Below, one piece after another: positions 1-5,734 of a stretch of 6,246 bases of DNA. The position numbers and the translations under genes were made by a program. Position 1 is the first letter of the stretch. Each line of letters opens with the position of its first letter. Origin of the DNA: Kangiella sp. (GTDB lineage: Bacteria > Pseudomonadota > Gammaproteobacteria > Enterobacterales > Kangiellaceae); contig NVVT01000013.1 in assembly GCA_002733465.1 (NCBI GenBank), forward strand, positions 50,961-57,206, in the 5' to 3' direction. A model generated the notes under the pieces. That model made no database searches, was not told the origin of the DNA, and saw nothing but the letters and a program-made list of their open reading frames with translations.

Positions 1-887
1 AGTTGCGGAATTTCACTGACAATGACGGTTTGATAACAACGAGAGATTTCAATGTAATCGGTTTGACTTCTTGCCGTTTCACATATTTCTTTAAATGAAA
101 ACCAAACCACCCCTTCTCCACATCTAACCGTTTTAACGGGTCTATGTTCTATTTCAATTGTAGAACCATCAGGCATAATTTCTGTTGCTAATTGATTAAA
201 ACTATTTTCTAGGTTATCAATCGCTTCTTGATCATGAGGTGTATGAAAAATATCGGCTTGTTCTAAAGTTCTCAACCTATAATCTATCCCGTTATCTAAA
301 TTAACAATTTCACAATGCTGTTGGATAGCTTTTATTGCTGGTAAAAAACGCTCTCTTTGTAATCCATTTCTGTAGAGGTTTTCCGGTGGAATATTTGAGG
401 TTGCTACTAAACTAACACCCCGCTCAAAAAGCGCTTCAAATAATCCACCAAGAATCATCGCATCGGTAATATCACTAACAAAAAACTCATCAAAACAAAT
501 GATATTTGTCTGCTCTGCTAAATCATCCGCTATCAAAAGCAATGGATCTTGTTTTCCTTTATGATTTCGTAATTGCTCATGAGTTTGATGCATAAAACGA
601 TGAAAATGCAGTCTCATTTTTTTCTTAATTGGCAGTGCATCAAAAAACATGTCCATCAAATAAGTTTTACCACGCCCTACTCCACCCCAAAAATAAATGC
701 CTTTTAAAGGTGAGTTATTTCCGGCTAACGAACTCTTAAATTTCTGGAAAATATTTTGAGGTTTATTACGTTCAATTAATCGTTGAAATAAATCTTCAAG
801 CAAATTCACTGCACTCATTTGAAACGGATCTTCTTGAATAAGTTCAGATTTAATATCATTCAAATATTGTTGTTTAGGTGTTAACAT
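1..887 (-). CDS. zapE: Cell division protein ZapE (AFG1-like P-loop ATPase), C-terminus cut by window edge
   Basis: My translation from the ATG at 885-887 gives 295 residues before the left edge; gammaproteobacterial ZapE is usually about 360-380 aa, so the last fifth or so is missing. Visible motifs in order: Walker A GGVGRGKT (residues 68-75), the ZapE/AFG1 Walker B block IICFDEFFVSDITDAM (129-144), a sensor-like ATSN (162-165), and an arginine-containing NGLQRERFLP segment (174-183) typical of the family. In E. coli ZapE is a cytoplasmic ATPase that associates with the FtsZ ring and destabilises FtsZ polymers late in constriction or under stress; its mitochondrial relative is AFG1/LACE1. 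The gene starts 8 bp after the stop of the upstream hydrolase gene with no good Shine-Dalgarno sequence, so translational coupling within a two-gene operon is likely (inference). In many relatives zapE lies near rplM-rpsI instead. The family call is very secure from the motifs. Confidence 0.95.
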   Translation of the reverse strand, partial: MLTPKQQYLNDIKSELIQEDPFQMSAVNLLEDLFQRLIERNKPQNIFQKFKSSLAGNNSPLKGIYFWGGVGRGKTYLMDMFFDALPIKKKMRLHFHRFMHQTHEQLRNHKGKQDPLLLIADDLAEQTNIICFDEFFVSDITDAMILGGLFEALFERGVSLVATSNIPPENLYRNGLQRERFLPAIKAIQQHCEIVNLDNGIDYRLRTLEQADIFHTPHDQEAIDNLENSFNQLATEIMPDGSTIEIEHRPVKTVRCGEGVVWFSFKEICETARSQTDYIEISRCYQTVIVSEIPQ

Positions 888-895
888 AAATTTTA

Positions 896-1528
896 CTAAC
901 TTATTATTGATTCTATTTTGGATTTTAATTCAACTAGCTTGCCATGGAAAAAATGAGAAGCGCCCACTAGTTTTACAAAAGATAAATCGGATGGCTGTTG
1001 CGTTACCCACTCTTCTACATCACTGCAGTTAACTAACTCATCTTCATCTCCCTGAATAACGGTCCATGGACACCTTGGAGTTTTCATTGCGGTAAAATCA
1101 AAACGACCAATTGGCGGAGCAATACTAATTAATATTTGAGGATTTAATTGATTGCTCGCCATAATTGATACAAACGCGCCAAACGAAAATCCACCAAGAA
1201 TTAGTTGCTTGTTTGGATAGCGCTCCTGCATCCAATTAACGACATTGCGCAAGTCATCCTGCTCGCCAAGACCATCATCATATTCGCCTTCACTATTTCC
1301 AACACCTCGAAAGTTAAACCGAATGCTAGGTATCGCTCTGCCAGCAAACGTTCTAGACAAAGTATAAACCACTTTATTAGTTAAAGTACCGCCATGTAAA
1401 GAATGAGGATGGCAACAGACAGCAATATAATCAGATAACTCATTATTTATTTCATTAGGTTTATCTAAAAGGGCTTCTATATTGCCGTTTTTGGTTTCAA
1501 TTATGAGTTTTTTACTCTCAATCCGCAT
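896..1528 (-). CDS. Alpha/beta hydrolase of the COG2945 type
   Basis: A 210-aa cytoplasmic protein with no signal peptide. Features of a small alpha/beta-hydrolase fold: an HPH..HGGT block after the first core strands (residues 40-48), FNFRGVGNSEG (71-81), the nucleophile elbow GFSFG with Ser115, a probable catalytic acid in GDEDELV (Asp161 or Asp163) and the catalytic His192 in GASHFFHGKL. This layout is that of the uncharacterised bacterial hydrolase family COG2945, whose substrate is unknown; esterase or thioesterase activity is only a fold-based guess. The start ATG (1526-1528) is supported by an AGGA Shine-Dalgarno sequence 8 nt upstream (1537-1540 on this strand). It is first gene of a probable operon with zapE, 8 bp downstream, and is transcribed divergently from pckA. 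Confidence 0.9.
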   Translation of the reverse strand: MRIESKKLIIETKNGNIEALLDKPNEINNELSDYIAVCCHPHSLHGGTLTNKVVYTLSRTFAGRAIPSIRFNFRGVGNSEGEYDDGLGEQDDLRNVVNWMQERYPNKQLILGGFSFGAFVSIMASNQLNPQILISIAPPIGRFDFTAMKTPRCPWTVIQGDEDELVNCSDVEEWVTQQPSDLSFVKLVGASHFFHGKLVELKSKIESIIS

Positions 1529-1555
1529 GATTTCAATCCTAATATCTAATTATGA

Positions 1556-1561
1556 ATTATA
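1556..1561 (-). promoter_or_regulatory. Candidate -10 box for the hydrolase-zapE operon
   Basis: A perfect TATAAT on the minus strand lies 27 bp upstream of the hydrolase ATG, which would give a leader of about 20 nt ending in a good ribosome site. No convincing -35 hexamer sits 16-18 bp upstream. In such AT-rich DNA a lone -10 match is weak evidence. Confidence 0.35.
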
Positions 1562-1616
1562 AGTCTAAATAATCGTTAATTTTACCCCAAAATCCGCTAG
1601 TTTGAACTAAACTATT

Positions 1617-1644
1617 TTGATAGAATGCGCTCAAATTTTATACA
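1617..1644 (+). promoter_or_regulatory. Candidate sigma-70 promoter of pckA
   Basis: TTGATA (1617-1622, five of six matches to the -35 consensus) and TATACA (1639-1644, four of six) are separated by 16 bp. Transcription would begin near 1651 and leave a leader of about 45 nt before the pckA start. An inverted repeat TACAGG / CCTGTA (1641-1646 and 1659-1664) overlaps the -10 and the expected start site and could be an operator. This is read by eye from consensus only. Confidence 0.4.
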
Positions 1645-1696
1645 GGCCAAGAAAATGACCTGTAATAGACATCTTTGAGACAAATGGAGTCAACAG

Positions 1697-3241
1697 ATGG
1701 GTACACCAGCAATGCAAAACCTTAATTTAACCAGCCAACAGCTTATTGAACGAGCGCTTGAAAGAAAAGAAGGCGTTTTAGCTGCTACTGGCGCGCTAAG
1801 CGTCATTACTGGCGCTAGAACCGGTCGTTCACCTAATGATCGTTTTATCGTTAAGGAATCCTCTACCGAAGCAGAAATTGAGTGGGGAAAAGTTAATCGA
1901 CCCGTCGATGAATCAACATTTGATGCACTTTGGAGCCGAGTTGGTGACTATTTAAACGCTAAAGATGAAGTTTTTGTCTCTGAACTTCATGTTGGTTCTG
2001 ATCCAACCCATTATTTACCGGTTAACGTAACAACCGAAACTGCATGGCAAAACCTGTTTGGCCAGAACCTCTTTATTAGACCTTCTACCTATAATCCTTC
2101 GTCAAAAGAAGAATGGCAAATAATGAATGCGGCTCATTTTGTATGCGATCCTAGCCGTGATGGAACCAACAGCGACGCTACAGTGATGATCAATTTTGGT
2201 CAACGCAAAGTATTAATAGCGGGCATGAGATACGCCGGAGAAATGAAGAAAGCGATGTTCTCCGTGCAAAACTTTTTATTACCGGCTCACGATGTATTAC
2301 CTATGCATTGTGCCTCAAATACCGATGGTGACGGTGACGTTACTTTATTTTTTGGTCTTTCTGGAACGGGTAAAACAACACTCTCAGCTGATCCTAGCCG
2401 ATACTTAATTGGCGATGATGAACACGGTTGGGGTGAAGGGACGGTTTTTAACATTGAAGGTGGATGTTACGCAAAGACTATCGATCTCTCTGAAAAGAAC
2501 GAACCGGTTATTTGGAAAGCGATTAAAAATGGCACCATCATCGAGAATGTCGTTTTAGATGAAGATGGAAATGCCGACTACACCGATACAACTCATAGCC
2601 AAAATGGCCGAGCTGGTTACCCGAGAGAACATATTGATTTAATGGTTGAGGATAACCGTGCAGGCGAGCCTAGCGCAGTCATCTTTTTAACTTGCGACTT
2701 AACTGGCGTATTACCACCGGTTTCTATTTTATCTAAAGAAGCTGCGGCCTATCACTTTTTAAGTGGATATACTGCAAAAGTAGGTTCTACTGAAATTGGT
2801 TCAACTTCTGCGATTGAGTCAACTTTCTCAACGTGTTTTGGTGCGCCTTTTTTCCCACGTCCTGCTGGAGTTTACGCAGAACTATTAATGAAGCGAATCG
2901 TTGCTAATAAATCAAAAGTCTATTTAGTCAATACGGGATGGACTGGTGGAACTTATTCTAATGGCGGTAAACGTTTTAGTATTCCTACTACTCGAGCGGT
3001 GATTACTGCGGTTCAATCTGGTGTATTAGCTGATTGTGAAACAGTGCATTTAGATCAACTAAACTTAGATGTGCCAGTTTCGGTCGAAGGTGTTGACGCT
3101 AATTTATTGCAACCTAAAAAGACTTGGGCTAGTGCTGAAGAATATGACGCAGAAGCAAAAGCGGTCGCTAAATTATTTGCTGATAACTTTGAGAGATTTG
3201 ATGTTTCTGATGCGATTAAAGGAGCTGGGCCGAGAGGTTAG
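1697..3241 (+). CDS. pckA: ATP-dependent phosphoenolpyruvate carboxykinase
   Basis: This enzyme converts oxaloacetate plus ATP to phosphoenolpyruvate, CO2 and ADP (EC 4.1.1.49), the first committed step of gluconeogenesis from TCA intermediates. The 514-aa length is close to the family norm (about 530-540 in enterics). Diagnostic motifs: TGRSPND with the oxaloacetate-binding Arg44; GEMKK with Lys184/Lys185 (metal and substrate contacts); MHC with metal ligand His204; the P-loop GLSGTGKTT (220-228, Lys226); the metal-binding IGDDEHGW (238-245, Asp240/Asp241); GRAGYPREHI with Arg305; and the C-domain block LVNTGWTGG (410-418). Residue roles are by analogy with E. coli PckA. All expected active-site residues are present. 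Start ATG 1697 is supported by GGAG at 1686-1689, 7 nt upstream; a second ATG five codons in lacks this. Monocistronic: divergent from the hydrolase gene, convergent with ppiC, and followed 4 bp later by a palindromic repeat. Confidence 0.98.
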   Translation: MGTPAMQNLNLTSQQLIERALERKEGVLAATGALSVITGARTGRSPNDRFIVKESSTEAEIEWGKVNRPVDESTFDALWSRVGDYLNAKDEVFVSELHVGSDPTHYLPVNVTTETAWQNLFGQNLFIRPSTYNPSSKEEWQIMNAAHFVCDPSRDGTNSDATVMINFGQRKVLIAGMRYAGEMKKAMFSVQNFLLPAHDVLPMHCASNTDGDGDVTLFFGLSGTGKTTLSADPSRYLIGDDEHGWGEGTVFNIEGGCYAKTIDLSEKNEPVIWKAIKNGTIIENVVLDEDGNADYTDTTHSQNGRAGYPREHIDLMVEDNRAGEPSAVIFLTCDLTGVLPPVSILSKEAAAYHFLSGYTAKVGSTEIGSTSAIESTFSTCFGAPFFPRPAGVYAELLMKRIVANKSKVYLVNTGWTGGTYSNGGKRFSIPTTRAVITAVQSGVLADCETVHLDQLNLDVPVSVEGVDANLLQPKKTWASAEEYDAEAKAVAKLFADNFERFDVSDAIKGAGPRG

Positions 3242-3245
3242 TTTT

Positions 3246-3380
3246 CTTAAATCCCCCTCAATCCCCCAACAATTGCTCCTGCATTGTTCTACTAAGTTAC
3301 ATCCGTGTAACGACCTTCGCAAAGGGGGAAGCTTTATTTATAATTCCCCTCTTTGTGAAGAGGGGTTAGGGGAGATTTAG
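3246..3380. repeat. Palindromic intergenic repeat (REP/MITE-like) between pckA and ppiC
   Basis: The ends form an imperfect terminal inverted repeat: the left arm CTTAAATCCCCCTCAATCC begins at 3246 and the right arm, reversed, reads CTAAATCTCCCCTAACCCC from 3380. Between them are three local hairpins: AACAAT/ATTGTT (3268-3273 with 3283-3288), GTTACA/TGTAAC around a TCCG loop (3296-3311), and CCCCTCTT/AAGAGGGG around a TGTG loop (3346-3365). A decayed fourth stem CCTT/AAGG (3314-3324) precedes a GGGGG run. Its C-runs and G-runs stand out against the AT-rich surroundings. From memory, noncoding repeats with C5-T-A/C-A-C5-like ends occur in many gammaproteobacteria; family membership and copy number cannot be determined from one copy. 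It codes for nothing credible. Confidence 0.7.
3346..3365. terminator. Perfect 8-bp hairpin, likely bidirectional terminator for pckA and ppiC
   Basis: CCCCTCTT and AAGAGGGG pair perfectly around a 4-nt TGTG loop. It lies about 105 bp after the pckA stop and about 34 bp after the ppiC stop on the other strand, between convergent genes. A TTTTT run occurs at 3381-3385 on the plus strand, 15 nt past the stem rather than directly after it, so it is not a textbook intrinsic terminator. Termination may instead rely on the larger fold of the surrounding repeat. Confidence 0.45.
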
Positions 3381-3398
3381 TTTTTCAAGTTAAGCATT

Positions 3399-3677
3399 TT
3401 ATGAGCGTTCAGTCACTTCTAATAAGTGATAACCAAACTGTGTTTTAACGGGTCCGTGAACTACACCCACTTCCTCTTCAAAACAAACTTTATCAAACTC
3501 GGGAACCATCATTCCGGGTTGAAAAGATCCCAAATCTCCACCGCTTGATCCAGACGGACAAGATGAATTGTTTTTTGCTAAGTCTTCAAATTTAGCGCCG
3601 TTGGCTATCTGTTCTTTTAAATCGTTACATTTTTCTTCACTGTCTACTAATATGTGTCTTGCTGTGGCTGTAGCCAT
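3399..3677 (-). CDS. ppiC: Parvulin-type peptidyl-prolyl cis-trans isomerase PpiC
   Basis: A single-domain cytoplasmic parvulin (EC 5.2.1.8) of 92 aa, matching the 93-aa length of E. coli PpiC and closely resembling it from memory. From the chosen start: N-terminal ARHILV with His8, CPSGSSGGDLG (residues 40-50), the GMMVPEFDKV block (56-65, hydrophobic substrate-binding Met57 and Phe61) and the C-terminal TQFGYHLLEV with His84. There is no signal peptide or extra chaperone domain, unlike SurA or PpiD. The reading frame extends upstream to an ATG at 3698, but ATG 3677 is the better start: GGAG lies 7 nt before it (3685-3688 on this strand), and the extra seven residues (MVNWRKK) would be encoded by the ribosome site itself. 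It lies 56 bp downstream of the dehydratase gene on the same strand and may be cotranscribed or have its own promoter. Confidence 0.95.
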   Translation of the reverse strand: MATATARHILVDSEEKCNDLKEQIANGAKFEDLAKNNSSCPSGSSGGDLGSFQPGMMVPEFDKVCFEEEVGVVHGPVKTQFGYHLLEVTERS

Positions 3678-3725
3678 TTTTTTTCTCCAATTAACCAATT
3701 AATATTTCTAAAACTCTACTTGGCG

Positions 3726-3731
3726 ATTATA
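3726..3731 (-). promoter_or_regulatory. Candidate -10 box for ppiC
   Basis: A perfect TATAAT on the minus strand lies immediately after the dehydratase stop codon, 48 bp upstream of the preferred ppiC start. The -35 position, inside the end of the dehydratase gene, holds only a weak CTATTG. It would allow ppiC to be expressed independently of the upstream gene. Confidence 0.3.
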
Positions 3732-3733
3732 AC

Positions 3734-4702
3734 TTAAATTTCATTCGCAATAGAACCAACAAACTGAGTATATCGTTCAAAATCAATATTTCCACCTGAT
3801 AATATAACACCAACCTTTTTGCCTGCCATCAAACCTTTTTCTTTTAACAGCCCTGCCAAAGGTACTGAACCAGCGCCTTCTGCTAGGTTATGGGTCGTTT
3901 GATAATATTGATACATAGCATGTTTAATTTGAGTTTCTGAAACACTAACGATGCGATCAGCCCCTTCTAGAATCATTTCAAAAGCTTCTTTCATAGGTGC
4001 GCTAGTGGCAACACCGTCGGCCAATGTATTTGCGCCGTCGGTATTAATAATCTTTTTTGCTTCAAACGATAATGCAAAGGTTGGTGCGCCTTCGGCCACT
4101 ACGCCTACAATTTTAGTGTTTAAGCCGAGCAGATCTCTAGTTTTTATTAAACCGCAAATCCCCGATCCCATTCCAACTGCCACATACACAGTATCCAAAC
4201 CCTTTAATTCTGATAAAAATTCGTACGCATAAGTCGCCACTCCTAATACAAGCTCTTTACAAAATGGCGGAATAGGTAAATATCCTGATGACTTTTGTAA
4301 TTCCAAACTATATTGTCGTGCAGCTTCAAAATCCTTACCGTGAATAATTAAGTCTGTTCCAAAGGATTTAATCGCTCGATTTTGATCTTCATTATTATTC
4401 TCTGGCACTACAATGGTTAATGGTAATCCGGCTCTTTTACAGGAAAAAGAAAGACTCTGACCATGATTTCCGCGAGTAGCTGAAATTAGACCTTTGGGTG
4501 GATTAGCCGAATTCATTAATTGATGAAGCAAATAAACACCCCCTCTAACCTTAAAAGCCCCTGTCGGTGTATGGTTTTCATGTTTAACCCAAACATCGAA
4601 TCCTGCCAGCGCACTTAATTGAGGCCAATTGTTTTGTAGTGTAGGTGTCACTATTTTATTGACAATTTTGCTAGCGGTTTCTAGTTCTGCTAAATCGAAC
4701 AT
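3734..4702 (-). CDS. PLP-dependent threonine/serine dehydratase (fold type II), no ACT domain
   Basis: A 322-aa cytoplasmic enzyme of the tryptophan-synthase-beta superfamily that probably deaminates L-threonine to 2-oxobutyrate, and perhaps L-serine to pyruvate, releasing ammonia (EC 4.3.1.19 class). Motifs: HENHTPTGAFKVRGG (residues 41-55) with the Schiff-base Lys51; SATRGNHGQS (74-83) with Asn79, which contacts the PLP hydroxyl; the glycine-rich phosphate loop VGMGSGICG (176-184); and LSGGNID (301-307) with Ser302 near the PLP ring nitrogen. It ends right after the catalytic domain, so the ACT domain that gives isoleucine feedback in biosynthetic IlvA is absent; a catabolic or general role is more likely. 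The ATRGNHGQS variant matches a subgroup annotated as threonine dehydratase in proteobacteria, so substrate is not fixed; hydroxyectoine-type EutB or serine racemase are alternatives. Start 4702 has GGAG 9 nt upstream (4712-4715). First gene before ppiC; divergent from yacG. Confidence 0.88.
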   Translation of the reverse strand: MFDLAELETASKIVNKIVTPTLQNNWPQLSALAGFDVWVKHENHTPTGAFKVRGGVYLLHQLMNSANPPKGLISATRGNHGQSLSFSCKRAGLPLTIVVPENNNEDQNRAIKSFGTDLIIHGKDFEAARQYSLELQKSSGYLPIPPFCKELVLGVATYAYEFLSELKGLDTVYVAVGMGSGICGLIKTRDLLGLNTKIVGVVAEGAPTFALSFEAKKIINTDGANTLADGVATSAPMKEAFEMILEGADRIVSVSETQIKHAMYQYYQTTHNLAEGAGSVPLAGLLKEKGLMAGKKVGVILSGGNIDFERYTQFVGSIANEI

Positions 4703-4746
4703 TTAACAAGTCTCCAAAATAAAATTTATAATAACGTATTTGTAAA

Positions 4747-4774
4747 ATGACTTTTTTCGCCAATCGAGTATAAT
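4747..4774 (+). promoter_or_regulatory. Candidate sigma-70 promoter of yacG
   Basis: ATGACT (4747-4752, four of six -35 matches), a 16-bp spacer and a perfect TATAAT (4769-4774). The predicted transcription start near 4781 gives a leader of about 29 nt. The -10 is one half of a 16-bp perfect palindrome that also supplies a -10 to the opposite strand. Confidence 0.45.
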
Positions 4775-4783
4775 TAATTATAC
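4768..4783. repeat. Perfect 16-bp palindrome carrying TATAAT on both strands
   Basis: GTATAATTAATTATAC equals its own reverse complement. Plus-strand TATAAT is 4769-4774 and minus-strand TATAAT is 4777-4782. It sits between the divergent dehydratase and yacG genes. On the minus strand the -35 position holds a poor TTATAA, and the leader to the dehydratase start would be about 67 nt. It may be a pair of facing promoters, a regulator binding site, or both. Confidence 0.6.
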
Positions 4784-4809
4784 GCCCATTAATCGCTAGT
4801 TATAAAGAA

Positions 4810-5001
4810 ATGAATCCAGACCTAATCATATCCTGCCCAAACTGTAAAAAAAGTCAACGCTGGTCAGAATGTACTGAACATAAACCATTTTGTTCAAAAA
4901 GATGTCAGTTAATCGATTTGGGTGAATGGGCAAATGAGAGCCATACAATTGCAGGACCTACTTTGTATGAAAATTTTGATGACGAGAATAGTGATTTATA
5001 G
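4810..5001 (+). CDS. yacG: DNA gyrase inhibitor YacG (zinc-binding)
   Basis: A 63-aa protein with the family's single treble-clef-like zinc site: CPNC (Cys9, Cys12) and FCSKRC (Cys28, Cys32), followed by the signature QLIDLGEWANES (33-44) and an acidic tail. In E. coli YacG binds GyrB and blocks DNA binding by gyrase; it acts in the cytoplasm. Length and motifs match the family (about 60-65 aa), and all four zinc ligands are present. The ribosome site is poor (AAAGAA just before the ATG), suggesting modest translation. In many gammaproteobacteria yacG follows coaE and zapD; here it stands alone, divergent from the dehydratase gene and convergent with the unknown exported protein gene 38 bp away. 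Confidence 0.95.
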   Translation: MNPDLIISCPNCKKSQRWSECTEHKPFCSKRCQLIDLGEWANESHTIAGPTLYENFDDENSDL

Positions 5002-5021
5002 ATTATCGTTCTATTAACGTC

Positions 5022-5037
5022 AGCCTCAATTAAGGCT
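5022..5037. terminator. Weak hairpin between convergent yacG and the exported-protein gene
   Basis: AGCCT and AGGCT form a 5-bp stem around a CAATTA loop, in the 38-bp gap between two convergent genes. There is no real U-run on either side, so intrinsic termination is uncertain; position is the main argument. Confidence 0.3.
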
Positions 5038-5039
5038 AT

Positions 5040-5531
5040 TCAATCACTGGCATTTGTTAGATTCTTTTTATCCCATCTTTCTGGGTATTTTCTATATAGT
5101 TCGAGTGTTTCCACATCATGCGCACAACAAATACTTAATTCCCTTTTCTTGCCAATAAGTTCCTTTAATAAAAGTTTACAACTTCTACCAGGAGAGAGTC
5201 CAAATATTGTGTCTATAGATTTTTCTATGAAAGATTTTATGCCGAGTTTTACATTTGCCATCACTATTGGTCTATCTTTCGATAGTTGTGCCATTTTCTT
5301 TTTAACTGTATCAAGTATATGTTTATGACGTTCGCTCCATTCAAGCAATTCCTTTTTGTAAATACTTTTTTTGCTCGGATATTCAGCTATACAGAATTTG
5401 ACTGATTCAACTATATGTGTATTTTTAGAAAACACCATACCAGAAGATTTTTCTACATTATATTCTTTGCTTTTAGCACTATTTATCATACTGAAAAAAA
5501 TCAGTGCACTTATTAAAATTCGATAGAGCAT
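5040..5531 (-). CDS. Unrecognised small exported protein with N-terminal signal peptide
   Basis: I do not recognise this 163-aa protein. Residues 1-22 look like a Sec signal peptide: MLYR, a hydrophobic core ILISALIFFSMI, then NSAKS with likely signal peptidase I cleavage near residues 21-22; there is no lipobox cysteine. The mature part of about 140 residues is basic and probably mostly helical, with four cysteines (Cys47, Cys118, adjacent Cys135-Cys136) that could form periplasmic disulfides. FCIAEYPS...LLEWSERH (46-69) faintly recalls small proteobacterial exported proteins with a Cys-x-x-x-x-Pro start and a Trp about 14 residues on, but I cannot name a family. The start ATG 5531 has AGGA only 4 nt upstream, a slightly tight spacing. 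It lies in a gap-flanked single-gene unit downstream of recJ and convergent with yacG, so context gives no function. Confidence 0.75.
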   Translation of the reverse strand: MLYRILISALIFFSMINSAKSKEYNVEKSSGMVFSKNTHIVESVKFCIAEYPSKKSIYKKELLEWSERHKHILDTVKKKMAQLSKDRPIVMANVKLGIKSFIEKSIDTIFGLSPGRSCKLLLKELIGKKRELSICCAHDVETLELYRKYPERWDKKNLTNASD

Positions 5532-5550
5532 AATATCCTAGTTAACGTTG

Positions 5551-5556
5551 ATTATA
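5551..5556 (-). promoter_or_regulatory. Candidate -10 box for the exported-protein gene
   Basis: A perfect minus-strand TATAAT lies 19 bp upstream of the ATG. No good -35 hexamer is visible at 16-18 bp. Instead the spacer and -35 zone hold TGAGT-AAAG-ACTCA (5558-5571) and ATACAT-C-ATGTAT (5573-5585), which suggests an activator- or repressor-controlled promoter (inference). Confidence 0.4.
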
Positions 5557-5572
5557 TTGAGTAAAGACTCAT

Positions 5573-5585
5573 ATACATCATGTAT
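5573..5585. promoter_or_regulatory. Operator-like palindrome ATACAT-C-ATGTAT
   Basis: Two perfect 6-bp arms around one central base, positioned over the -35 zone of the candidate promoter for the exported protein. A second shorter dyad, TGAGT-AAAG-ACTCA, adjoins it at 5558-5571. Short dyads of AT-rich sequence can occur by chance. Confidence 0.3.
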
Positions 5586-5709
5586 TTTAACCAAACATTT
5601 ATTTTTCAATTAAAATCAATATTTTACATGGTAATCCTTATTTCACAACCGCAAAAACGCCAGTAAGTATACACATACAACTTATCTAAAATATGAATGT
5701 ATTTTATTT

Positions 5710-5734
5710 AAAAAAATATTAACAGCTAAATATT
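5710..5734 (-). terminator. Possible weak terminator downstream of recJ
   Basis: Reading the minus strand, AATATT (5734-5729) can pair with AATATT (5720-5715) around an 8-nt loop, followed by a run of seven T (5716-5710). It lies about 50 bp after the recJ stop. The stem is all A:T and would be unstable, so this is tentative. Confidence 0.2.

Noticed and set aside
3069..3380. A 103-codon plus-strand open frame overlapping the end of pckA and the palindromic repeat
   Set aside because: It lies out of frame within strongly conserved pckA sequence and continues into a structured repeat; its product resembles nothing and no ribosome site precedes it.
3246..3380. CRISPR or insertion-sequence remnant
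   Set aside because: There are no regularly spaced direct repeats and no transposase fragment; the structure is a single palindromic unit.
3678..3698. N-terminal extension of ppiC to the ATG at 3698
   Set aside because: The extension overlaps a well-spaced GGAG for the ATG at 3677 and exceeds the usual family length.
3951..4232. A 93-codon plus-strand open frame inside the dehydratase gene
   Set aside because: It is antisense to a well-conserved enzyme containing PLP-site motifs, and has no independent support.
5628..5666. Small plus-strand ORF of 12 codons in the recJ-side intergenic region
   Set aside because: Too short, no ribosome site, and no recognisable peptide; expected by chance.
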